Below, piece by piece: positions 27,829 to 35,910 of a stretch of 64,000 nucleotides of DNA (position 1 is its first letter; every line of letters begins with the position of its first letter). The notes under the pieces were generated by a model that was not told the origin of the DNA, did no database searches, and worked only from the letters and a program-made list of their open reading frames with translations. The translations under genes were made by a program, and so were the position numbers. The DNA lies in the NCBI RefSeq assembly GCF_001625445.1, contig NZ_LWHG01000029.1, positions 124,001-188,000 of the forward strand. The letters run 5' to 3'. This stretch comes from Haladaptatus sp. R4 (GTDB lineage Archaea > Halobacteriota > Halobacteria > Halobacteriales > Haladaptataceae).

Positions 27829-28014
27829 ACTGGCTCTCGCACGAAGGAAACGCCGAAACCCGGCGGTGATGGTGTTAGACTGCTCCCGAACCGTGCTTGT
27901 CAGCCCAGACCCGACGGACCGAGTGAACCGATTCCCGAAACCAGTGTCGCTCAACCATTAATACGGGAAGACGGTGAATATTCTCCGGGGAACGATGATT
28001 TCGAACGATGAGAG

Positions 28015-28851
28015 GTGGCCTCGGTGGTAGTCGCACAGGTTACAGCGTGGTTTGGGTCGGACCCGGTCGTCAACGGGCTTATCGGGGGGGTGATCATCGC
28101 ATTTTTCAACCTTCTCGGGGCGTCGTTGGTTTTCGTTTGGCGGGATCCATCCGAACGAGCGATGGACGGTGCGCTCGGATTCGCTGCCGGGGTAATGCTT
28201 GCTGCGAGTTTTACGAGCCTGATCATTCCCGGGATCGAAACCTATTCCGATGGAAATCCCATCCCAGTCCTGGTCGGAATCGCACTGGGCGCGCTCTTTT
28301 TGGACCGCGCAGACGTACTCGTACCGCACGCACACTTTCTACTCACCGGTCGACGGAGAGCGGACGCCGCTCATCCGAGTACCGATTTACCCGTAGACGA
28401 CGAACGACTCTCCGGTGTCATCCTGTTTATTCTCGCGATTACGCTCCACAATATGCCCGAGGGGCTCGCGGTTGGCGTGGGTTTCGGCAGCGGTGATATC
28501 GGCACCGCGATTCCGCTAATGCTCGCCATCGGTATCCAGAACATTCCGGAAGGATTGGCGGTTTCAGTGGCCGCGATCAACGCGGGATTGGACAAACGCT
28601 TCTATGCTGCATTCGCGGGGGTTCGTTCCGGCCTGGTCGAGATACCACTCGCGGTCCTCGGTGCGTACGCCGTTCAATCGGTTTCGGCCTTACTCCCCTA
28701 CGCGATGGGATTCGCCGCGGGAGCGATGCTGTTCGTCATCAGCGACGAAATCGTTCCGGAGACACACACGAAAGGGTACGAGCGTATCGCAACCCTCGGG
28801 ACGATTTTCGGAACGATCGTGATGCTGTATCTCGACATTTCGCTCGGATGA
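28015..28851 (+). CDS. ZIP family divalent-metal transporter
   Basis: 278 residues from a GTG at 28015, since no in-frame ATG precedes the first helix. Eight membrane segments are likely. Helix 4 carries LHNMPEGLAVGVG and helix 5 IGIQNIPEGLAVSV, the paired metal-site motifs of ZIP proteins, here HNMPEG and QNIPEG. A His/Asp-containing loop between (HAHFLLTGRRRADAAHPSTD) resembles the ZIP variable cytosolic loop. It should import Zn2+ or related metals. The start codon is the least certain part. Confidence 0.88.
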   Translation: MASVVVAQVTAWFGSDPVVNGLIGGVIIAFFNLLGASLVFVWRDPSERAMDGALGFAAGVMLAASFTSLIIPGIETYSDGNPIPVLVGIALGALFLDRADVLVPHAHFLLTGRRRADAAHPSTDLPVDDERLSGVILFILAITLHNMPEGLAVGVGFGSGDIGTAIPLMLAIGIQNIPEGLAVSVAAINAGLDKRFYAAFAGVRSGLVEIPLAVLGAYAVQSVSALLPYAMGFAAGAMLFVISDEIVPETHTKGYERIATLGTIFGTIVMLYLDISLG

Positions 28852-29146
28852 AGTACCGCCCTGATGAGTGGACCCAACAGTTTCGCTGAATCAGCCTCCC
28901 GGAATACGATGGCGACTCAACGAGCATCGACTGGCAGACGGAGACGTTCAGACGGCCGATGATGGATAGACGGCCGTTCACGGAAGGACGGCTAGCCGGT
29001 CGTCGATTGCATCATTGCATCCTTCGTGTGTTCGAGTCCGCTGGTTTCCATCCCTCATTCCTACTTTGTGAAAACCATCGCCCCCGACTATGGTATATGG
29101 CAGTCATAGTCACAGAAGAACCTGAAATACGGAAGGAGTTGCTAAA

Positions 29147-30115
29147 ATGGAACGACGAACACGACCCCCGGACCAGCAAACCGAGACGGACCGTTCGAAC
29201 CGTCGAGAGAGGGATGTCGCTGCTGGCACCGTTGAGTGTCCGGAATGTGAGACACGGGTTTCGGTCGCAAACCAAGCAGCGGAAATAGTCTGTGATGACT
29301 GTGGGTTCGTCATCTCCGATAGTCCAATCGATCACGGCCCCGAATGGCGGGCGTTTTCTACCGAAGAGGATCAACAACGAAGCCGCGTCGGTTCGCCGAT
29401 GACCAATCAACTCCACGACAAGGGGTTGAGTACGACGATCAGCCATCGAAACATCGATGCGAACGGGAAGCCCCTCGGGAGTCGAAAGCGGCGGAAAATG
29501 AAACGACTTCGTACGTGGGACGAACGGTACCGCTCGAAATCGAATCAGGAGCGAAATCTCAAGCAGGCGCTAGGGGAGATTTCCCGCATGGCTGCGGCGC
29601 TCGATATACCGCGGTCGGATACAGAAACCGCCGGTGTCATTTATCGGCGTGCGCTCGAAGCCGACCTGCTTCCCGGACGGTCGATCGAAGGGATGGCGAC
29701 CGCGAGCCTCTATGCTGCCGCTCGTCAGGCAAACGCACCGCTCAGTCTCGACGATTTTGCGGTCGTCAGTCGAGTCGAGCGGCGCCGTATTCACCGAGCG
29801 TATCGGTACATCACGGACGAACTGGAGATCGGTATCGCACCGACGGATCCGATACGGTTCGTTCCTCGTTTCGTCTCCGAACTCGATCTAAGCGGTGATG
29901 CGGAGCGGCAGGCCCGTGCCTTGCTGGATACCGCAAAACGGCACAACGTCCACATTGGAAAGAGTCCCGTCGCACTTGCGGCGGCAGCGGTCTATGCGGC
30001 CGCAACGCTGAGCAACGAATCGGTGACACAGGAAACGGTCGGGTCCGTTGCCCATATCGCCCCCGTGACGATCAGAAAACGATACACGGAGCTTTTAGAG
30101 ACCTACGAGAGCTAA
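29147..30115 (+). CDS. tfb: Transcription initiation factor TFB (TFIIB)
   Basis: 322 residues. The N-terminal zinc ribbon has Cys pairs CPEC and CDDCGFV (about residues 31-55), followed by the B-reader/linker region with GPEWRAFSTEEDQQRSRVGSP. Two cyclin-fold repeats follow, the first with GRSIEGMATASLYAAARQANAPLSLDDF and the second with GKSPVALAAAAVYAAATLSNESVTQETV. It recruits RNA polymerase to TBP-TATA-BRE complexes. Haloarchaea encode many TFB paralogues with distinct promoter sets, and nothing here shows which. It is monocistronic. Confidence 0.95.
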   Translation: MERRTRPPDQQTETDRSNRRERDVAAGTVECPECETRVSVANQAAEIVCDDCGFVISDSPIDHGPEWRAFSTEEDQQRSRVGSPMTNQLHDKGLSTTISHRNIDANGKPLGSRKRRKMKRLRTWDERYRSKSNQERNLKQALGEISRMAAALDIPRSDTETAGVIYRRALEADLLPGRSIEGMATASLYAAARQANAPLSLDDFAVVSRVERRRIHRAYRYITDELEIGIAPTDPIRFVPRFVSELDLSGDAERQARALLDTAKRHNVHIGKSPVALAAAAVYAAATLSNESVTQETVGSVAHIAPVTIRKRYTELLETYES

Positions 30116-30282
30116 TACTGCGGATCGTTCCCTCATCACTATCCCATGAAGCGATTCGGGAAGGAAAATAGGTCTTCGAGTAGCAAATCCGCGGACGCTC
30201 GGAGACCCGCTCATCGAAACGTTCGTCAGGGGGTTGCACTTCGCCCTCGATGTCGGATTCGTGGGCGGAGGCGTCGGGTTCC

Positions 30283-31089
30283 TCACCAGCCCATTCCCGG
30301 ATCGGCGGCGGCCTGTTGGACCCAGGAAGCGACCTGCTCCTCGTCCAGTGTGTCCGTCTCCTTCAGGTCCAAGGCCTGTCTCTTCGGACCCGTCCCGCTG
30401 GGGGGCTTCGGCTCAAGGTACGTTTCACACACGAATGTCAGTTTCACGTGTTTCGAGAACGCACTGAATGACGCGAACCAGCCCTGATCCTCGACGCCGT
30501 AGAACGGCTGGTGATACTTCACGGCGCGGCGCACATGGGGAAGTTCGTTTCGAACGATTTCGTCGAATCGTGCCGCAACCCCACGCTTCCACCCCGGCAG
30601 CGCCGCAATGTACGCGTTTACCGCTGCCGATCCGTCGGCAGTATCGTTCCTCCGAATCGCCTGGTACCGTTTTTGCCGCTCTCCCCATTCCTCCCGCGTC
30701 GGAACCTGATCCGAAAGCTCGATTTCTCCGAAGTCATCGTCCACGATGGTCTGCTCTCCCTTTCGCCCCGATATCGCGGTCACGACCAGGATCGAGTCCG
30801 TCTCATCGGATCTAGAAAACAGGTCGAAGTCCAGCCGCATCGTCCCTCCTCGCCAGTGGCGAGCGAATCCCACCCAGCCGTCGGGGTGGTCGTCACGGGT
30901 GTCTTTTTCGACTCGGAAGAGACTCATCATGGCGGGAACGACGTCGGCACCCCATTGGAGCCCTTTTTCCGGGTCCGTGAAACGAACCCCTTCGTCGTGG
31001 TCGGCTTGGTAGTAGGGTGCTCTGATCACTTGATTAGCCGTGACGAGTTCGGTGATCCGTTGGCCTGTAATTGGACCGGACGCGCTCAT
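30283..31089 (-). CDS. DUF1801-containing protein with N-terminal extension
   Basis: 268 residues from ATG 31089 (ATG 31095 is possible). The C-terminal ~120 residues are a DUF1801/YdhG-like domain: AYIAALPGWKRGVAARFDEIV, RRAVKYHQPFYGVEDQGWFASFSAFSKHVKLTF and an acidic terminal helix. Residues 1-145 are a separate beta-rich region (GWVGFARHWRGGTMRLDFDLFS, DSILVVTAISGRKGE) that I do not recognise. DUF1801 proteins resemble frataxin-like folds of uncertain role. The gene is convergent with tfb. Confidence 0.72.
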   Translation of the reverse strand: MSASGPITGQRITELVTANQVIRAPYYQADHDEGVRFTDPEKGLQWGADVVPAMMSLFRVEKDTRDDHPDGWVGFARHWRGGTMRLDFDLFSRSDETDSILVVTAISGRKGEQTIVDDDFGEIELSDQVPTREEWGERQKRYQAIRRNDTADGSAAVNAYIAALPGWKRGVAARFDEIVRNELPHVRRAVKYHQPFYGVEDQGWFASFSAFSKHVKLTFVCETYLEPKPPSGTGPKRQALDLKETDTLDEEQVASWVQQAAADPGMGW

Positions 31090-31225
31090 ATTCACCGACT
31101 AGGTGGTGTATGAGCATCAATATTTTCGCGAAGTGTCGCGATCTTGATTCCGAGAAGCTTGACTATGAACGTCGGAAGGAAACGACAACGAACCGGATAG
31201 AGAATTGAGCCAGAATCGTGACATC

Positions 31226-31240
31226 ATTAATATATAAGAA
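31226..31240 (+). promoter_or_regulatory. Putative TATA promoter of the SDR gene
   Basis: ATTAATATATAAGAA lies about 45 bases before the ATG at 31278, a good match to the haloarchaeal TATA box. It would give a transcription start about 20 bases before the ATG. This supports choosing 31278 over the in-frame ATG at 31218, which lies upstream of the TATA element. Confidence 0.55.
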
Positions 31241-31277
31241 ATATTTTGATTGGTGGCGTGTGACAGGATGTGGTACC

Positions 31278-32051
31278 ATGGATCAATTGCTTTCCGGTTC
31301 GGTAGCAGTCATAACGGGCGGTTCGAGTGGCAATGGTCGTGCGATTGCAAGAACGTTCGCCGAGGAAGGTGCCGACATCGTCGTTGCCGATATTCGTGAC
31401 GCTCCGCGTGAAGGAGGGACTCCGACGCACGAAGTGATCGCTGCGGAAACGGGATCCGAGGCAACGTTCGTCAAATGTGACGTCACCGAAACAGACGATC
31501 TCGAAGCGAGCGTCGAAGCGGCCGAGGAGTTCGGCGGGGTCGACATCATGATCAACAACGCCGGGATTTTCCGCGGTGAAAATTTCCTGGAGGTGTCCGA
31601 AGACGACTACGACCAACTCATGGACATCAACGTCAAAGGCGTGTTCTTCGGGGCGCAAGCCGCTGCCAAGCGTATGGTGGCGAACGGTGGTGGCAGTATC
31701 ATCAACCTCTCCAGTGTCGCCGGACTCGAAGGAACCGGGGAATACGTTACGTATTGTACCTCGAAGGGTGCCGTTCGATTGATGACCTACGCACTCGCTG
31801 ACGCGCTCGGTTCCGAAGGAATCCGTGTCAATTCGATTCACCCCGGGGTCATCGAAACGATGATGACCACCGACGACGTCGAAATCGTCGGCACCGAAGA
31901 AGGAGAAATGTACGAGCAGATGATTCCTTCGCAGCGATTTGGGACACCACAGGACGTCGCAAATGCAGCGCTGTTCCTGGCTTCCGATCTCGCGGATTAC
32001 GTTAACGGGGAATCGCTCGTGCTGGACGGTGGGCTTACGAACACCGGATAA
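31278..32051 (+). CDS. SDR family oxidoreductase (glucose 1-dehydrogenase-like)
   Basis: 257 residues. It has NNAGIF, YCTSKGA (catalytic Tyr-Lys), ISSV-like INLSSVAG and the terminal VNGESLVLDGGLTNTG. The cofactor loop is TGGSSGNG, where most SDRs have GIG: the second-last position is Asn. An acidic ADIRD after strand 2 suggests NAD. The insertion HPGVIETMMTTDDVEIVGTEEG is typical of haloarchaeal sugar or alcohol SDRs. It is monocistronic behind its own TATA box, and its substrate is unknown. Confidence 0.88.
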   Translation: MDQLLSGSVAVITGGSSGNGRAIARTFAEEGADIVVADIRDAPREGGTPTHEVIAAETGSEATFVKCDVTETDDLEASVEAAEEFGGVDIMINNAGIFRGENFLEVSEDDYDQLMDINVKGVFFGAQAAAKRMVANGGGSIINLSSVAGLEGTGEYVTYCTSKGAVRLMTYALADALGSEGIRVNSIHPGVIETMMTTDDVEIVGTEEGEMYEQMIPSQRFGTPQDVANAALFLASDLADYVNGESLVLDGGLTNTG

Positions 32052-32684
32052 ATCGTCCCGTTTTATCGATTTTTATCGACACTCCGTCGCCGGAGTCGTG
32101 TCCGATGGCCGTAATTCACAGCATGCACTGGGTGAGAATCTCGTCGTCAGTGTAAAATTGGCGGGAGACGGCCTACTCTCCTCCCACCTTCCGATGGGAG
32201 GATTTCGGGCAGACGTTTGTGGCCTGTCCCACGACCTCACGTGCTTGAAACCGGCGTCTCTCGTTCCCCGTTGGGTCGAACGTCACATGGGTGCGGGTGG
32301 GAAACGATTCAAGTCCGGGAGGTCCGGGGTGACCGCGAATTTTCGTGCTTCGATTGCCGAATCGACGCGGGTAAGCTCGATTCAACCACAGTTTTCGACG
32401 ACGACAGTCCTTGTCGTTCCACAGAGTGTTGACGGTGGTCGAGTGAGCAAGCCAGTGGCCGTCTTGCTCGCCACATCCATTTCGTTTGCTCCAGGGGGCA
32501 TAGTTCTTTTTCGCATTCCCAAAAAGTGAGAATCGGCACTATGGACCACTTAAGGAGCCATATTTTCCGGTCTGAACGTTTGGGACACGAGTACGGACTC
32601 CGTAACGACCATACGAGCAGTTCCCCTCGGTCGATCCGTTAAGAGGATCGATCCGGACACAGCACGATCGTCTTCGTGACGGAT
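32052..32684. other. Intergenic region with a perfect hairpin, no supported gene
   Basis: About 630 bases between converging genes. TCCTCCCA at about 32178 pairs perfectly with TGGGAGGA eight bases later (to about 32201), possibly a terminator or part of a small RNA. The frames across the rest (for example 32173-32385 minus) are Arg/Pro-rich with no homology. A decayed mobile-element remnant is possible but I cannot show it. Confidence 0.4.
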
Positions 32685-33494
32685 TCACTCCACGAACGAC
32701 GATACCTTCCGATTGAACTTTTCGGGTTCCTCCCAAAAGGGACAGTGTCCGCTCCGTTCGAACCGTACGAGGGTCGCCTCGGGGAGGTGGTCTTCGAGCC
32801 ACCCCCCTACGTCCGTCGGGAAAATGTCGTTCCGTTCGCCGTAGAGCAACAAGACCGGCACGTCGATCGTGGGTACCACCGGTCGGAAGTCGGAATACAC
32901 GACGTCCAGAAAGATATCGATGGCGACGCTCGTCGGTGTCTTGGTCGTCTCTGCGTACATCTCGTCGATCGTGTCCGCCGACGGTGGTTCGTTGAACATC
33001 GCCTTTAGGAACGGTTTTGCAACCGACGGACGGTTGTACGTGAGGTTCGTCGTGATATCGACGCCATCGATACCCGAGAACTCACCGGGGGACCCGTGAG
33101 GCCAGTCATCATCGTACTGTAGTTTCGGACTCTGATCCACGAATACGGAACGGGATAGCCGGTCGGTTCCGAACTGGTCGAAGTACTCGAACATGACCAT
33201 CGTCCCCATCGACCATCCCACGAGGGTAACGTCGGTGAGTTCGAGCGTCTCGATCAGTTCCCGGATGTCCCGTGCGTACTGTGCGAGGGTGTGGCCCGCG
33301 TCGGTCTTTCCGGAGCGTCCATGTCCTCGGAGGTCGAGTGCCACGACGCGGTGGGAGTCGGCCAAGGCATCGAAGTTCTTCTGCCACCAGTACTCGGCGT
33401 TCATCATCCAACCGTGGACGAGTAGAATCGTCTCCCCCTCTCCCTGATCCTCGTAGTAGATCGGCACGCCATCGTGGGTCTCGAAGTATGGCAT
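32685..33494 (-). CDS. Alpha/beta hydrolase (non-heme haloperoxidase/esterase type)
   Basis: 269 residues. The family elements are complete: oxyanion LLVHGWMMNAEYW, DLRGHGRSGK, nucleophile elbow GWSMG (Ser95), acid in LLYGERNDIFP and His in ERSGHCPFWEEPEKFN. It resembles perhydrolase/chloroperoxidase-like esterases. The only neighbours are unrelated membrane and CBS genes, so the substrate cannot be inferred. It is more acidic than the alpha/beta hydrolase at 6686, and the two are not close paralogues. Confidence 0.88.
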   Translation of the reverse strand: MPYFETHDGVPIYYEDQGEGETILLVHGWMMNAEYWWQKNFDALADSHRVVALDLRGHGRSGKTDAGHTLAQYARDIRELIETLELTDVTLVGWSMGTMVMFEYFDQFGTDRLSRSVFVDQSPKLQYDDDWPHGSPGEFSGIDGVDITTNLTYNRPSVAKPFLKAMFNEPPSADTIDEMYAETTKTPTSVAIDIFLDVVYSDFRPVVPTIDVPVLLLYGERNDIFPTDVGGWLEDHLPEATLVRFERSGHCPFWEEPEKFNRKVSSFVE

Positions 33495-33677
33495 CGCGGA
33501 GTATCACTCGACCGACATGGCCATAAACGGTTCGGGCGGTCGCTTCCAGCGCTATTCTCGTCGGCCGGATGGCGAACGCGTTCACATGCCGAGATGCGAC
33601 GCGACGGCCGGGAGCGTCCGTTGGACGATCACCGTCCGAGGAGTCGTCCGCAAACGACGATCAACCGATCTCCGCGA

Positions 33678-34094
33678 TCACGTTTCCTCCACCTTGCCGC
33701 TACCGTTCGAGGGCCGTCGCTGGAGCGTGGTTTTCGCGTACCGGGTGAGTGGACCGATGATCATCCCTTCCACCGCAAACGTAGGAACGATCATCACGGC
33801 GATGACGGTGGACGTGTATGCACCGACGAAGCCAGCGATGCCGACGTTCGCGGCAGTAAGCGCGGTACTTACCGCGCTGAAGACACCCATGAGTATCACG
33901 GTCGCGACGGCACCGAAGAGTCCGGCGAGCGCACCGTCGTATAGTCCGTCCGAGACCGTTTCTGCGGTCCATCCCGCGACGAGTCCACCGACGATTCCCC
34001 ACGGGGCGAGCGCGCCACTGCCACCGAGAATCCCCGCGAGCGTACTGATCACTGCGGTGAGTGACGCTCCGAGGTAGACCGGTTTGCCAACCAT
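33678..34094 (-). CDS. DUF5518-type four-helix membrane protein
   Basis: 138 residues from ATG 34094. The frame open to 34226 has a non-homologous basic extension. Gly/Ala-rich helices alternate (YLGASLTAVISTLAGILGGSG, GIVGGLVAGWTAETVSDGLYDGALAGLFGAVATVILMG, IAGFVGAYTSTVIAVMIVP). This matches the haloarchaeal DUF5518 pattern of glycine-zipper membrane proteins with a conserved Asp between helices. Function is unknown. It is divergent from the CBS-protein gene across about 160 bases. Confidence 0.72.
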   Translation of the reverse strand: MVGKPVYLGASLTAVISTLAGILGGSGALAPWGIVGGLVAGWTAETVSDGLYDGALAGLFGAVATVILMGVFSAVSTALTAANVGIAGFVGAYTSTVIAVMIVPTFAVEGMIIGPLTRYAKTTLQRRPSNGSGKVEET

Positions 34095-34257
34095 TAACAC
34101 TAATGCACTGCTATCCCGTATATGTCTTTGGCTGGATCGGGGTATCCTCGAACGAGGTTCGCAGTCGAACGGTGTCGCACGATTGGCGAAGGGGAGAAAG
34201 TCGGCAAGGAGCGTGAGTAGCGACAACTTTTATCAATATTCGAAAAAGACTACGTGT

Positions 34258-34662
34258 ATGGACGATATTTTCGTCGGTCAGCTAATGACGACGACCCTCC
34301 ACACCGCATCACCCGACACGCTCGTCGAAGAGGCAGCACAGGAGATGATCGAGAGCGGGATCGGTTCGGTTATCGTCGTCGATGACGAGAACCATCTGCT
34401 GGGAATTCTGACGACCACCGACTTCGTTCGAATCGTTGCCGAACGGCAACCCAAGGACGAGACGCCGGTATCCGAGTACATGTCGACCGACGTCATGACT
34501 GCGACGGCACAGGACTCGATCCGCGATGTTTCCGATCGTATGATCACGCACGGAATTCACCACATGCCTGTGGTGGATGAAACGGAAGGGGTTATCGGAA
34601 TGATTTCCACGACGGATCTCACGGCGTATCTGTCCCGCGTTCAGACACCGAGTCCCTCGTAG
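34258..34662 (+). CDS. CBS-domain pair protein
   Basis: 134 residues from ATG 34258, made only of two CBS repeats (MTTTLHTASPDTLVEEAAQEM...GILTTTDFVRI and MSTDVMTATAQDSIRDVSDRM...GMISTTDLTAYL). Such pairs bind adenosyl nucleotides (AMP, ATP, SAM) at the dimer interface and act as energy sensors. The conserved ThrThrAsp triplets that contact ribose are present in both repeats. No partner enzyme is fused or adjacent. It has its own promoter region (ACTTTTATCAATATTCG upstream). Confidence 0.9.
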   Translation: MDDIFVGQLMTTTLHTASPDTLVEEAAQEMIESGIGSVIVVDDENHLLGILTTTDFVRIVAERQPKDETPVSEYMSTDVMTATAQDSIRDVSDRMITHGIHHMPVVDETEGVIGMISTTDLTAYLSRVQTPSPS

Positions 34663-34811
34663 TCGAACGCGTACCGTCGAGGACGCTCGTACACGACACG
34701 GAAGGCATGAGAATAGTTACCGCTGGGAGAAATTATAAACACGGTTATGAGGGTTCGACGTCGGTGTTTCGAGGGAGTTATACGACGAAGAGCCGAATTA
34801 CCCCGTAAGCC

Positions 34812-35381
34812 ATGACAGACAGCGGATCGGACACGACAGGGGAGTCGTTCGGCGATGACGGCCGGGCGACGACCGAACGAACCGTACTCCGATACCTCGT
34901 TACTATCTCGCTGATCGGGATGTTCATTCTGATGGGTGCAGCGACGTACTCCGTCGCGCTTCGAGGATGGATGGCCTGTGGCGGTGGGTTCCCGAAGTGT
35001 GCAGGGAGTTACATTCCCCTGCTTCACACCCCCGGATCACTCTCCCAAACGTACACCCATGGACAGATTCTCGCCGAATGGTTCCACCGGGCGACGGCGT
35101 TCGTCACCGGAGTGCTGATGCTCGTCGCGACGGGACTCGCGTGGTGGCGCGTCAAGGAATTCACCATCACACGGTGGAGCCTCACCGCCGCCACGGCAGT
35201 GCTTCCGCTGGAAGCCTATCTGGGTGTCCTCACGGGTGTCCCGGACCCGTCGCAAACGCTCGTCGCGATTCACCTCGTCGTTTCCCTGTTCGACCTCGTC
35301 GCCCTCGTCATCGCGGCGATAATTCTGTGGTGGTCGGCGTACTCCGGCGGCCGACGTGGATCACACGAAGCAAAAGCCTGA
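34812..35381 (+). CDS. Half-size CtaA/COX15-like heme A synthase homologue
   Basis: 189 residues, an acidic N-terminal tail and four transmembrane helices (LVTISLIGMFILMGAATYSVAL, FVTGVLMLVATGLAWW, LTAATAVLPLEAYLGVLTG, LVVSLFDLVALVIAAIILWW). It keeps the extracytoplasmic Cys pair (MACGGGFPKC), the EWFHRATAF heme-ligand motif and a second His in AIHLVV. Ordinary CtaA has eight helices built from two such halves. A compact four-helix archaeal heme A synthase is known from Aeropyrum, so activity as a homodimer is possible. No oxidase genes are adjacent. Confidence 0.75.
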   Translation: MTDSGSDTTGESFGDDGRATTERTVLRYLVTISLIGMFILMGAATYSVALRGWMACGGGFPKCAGSYIPLLHTPGSLSQTYTHGQILAEWFHRATAFVTGVLMLVATGLAWWRVKEFTITRWSLTAATAVLPLEAYLGVLTGVPDPSQTLVAIHLVVSLFDLVALVIAAIILWWSAYSGGRRGSHEAKA

Positions 35382-35499
35382 TCGGGGGAGTTTCGGACGC
35401 CAAATTCGGATAATCGGTAATTTCGGCCTTTTTCAGTACCGCTATCGTGCGTTGTGACCAGCGGAGGACGCGAGTCGAGGCGGGACTGTGGAGGAAAGA

Positions 35500-35850
35500 C
35501 TACTGCGGGAATTCGTCGGTGGAAACGGTTTCGAGGAAGGGTTCGAACCGAGAATCACCCCAATACCGTACCGTTTCGCTCCGTCGGTCGTATTCGAGCA
35601 GTCCGGCATCCGCTAATCTCGGTAGGTGATTGTGAAGCAACCCGATTTTGACCGGTTGGCGCCGGTCGGCCGACGATTCCTCCCGTGGGCTCGTGGAAAG
35701 AACGTATTCGACGAGGTCATCGAAGCGGGCACGACCGGTCCGTTCTCGCTTGAGGAAGGCAATGACCGCACGGCGGTGTCGATGCTGTAACAGGCCGATG
35801 ACCTGAGCTTTTGTGAGGTGATCCGAACTGGTCGATTGATGCGTACTCAT
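35500..35850 (-). CDS. Winged-helix DNA-binding protein (DUF7344-like)
   Basis: 116 residues. The pattern IGLLQHRHRRAVIAFLKRE, then DLVEYVLST, then KIGLLHNHLPRLADAGLLEYDRRSETVRYWG is an ArsR-like winged helix common in haloarchaea. It lies 60 bases downstream of, and on the same strand as, the large PAS/GAF/HTH-10 gene, so it may be co-transcribed with it and take part in the same signalling output. Confidence 0.8.
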   Translation of the reverse strand: MSTHQSTSSDHLTKAQVIGLLQHRHRRAVIAFLKRERTGRARFDDLVEYVLSTSPREESSADRRQPVKIGLLHNHLPRLADAGLLEYDRRSETVRYWGDSRFEPFLETVSTDEFPQ

Positions 35851-35910
35851 GAGCAGTGATTGAGTAGCCCTCTCAAAAAACGGGGGCCCTAAACAGTTAG
35901 GAATGACGTG

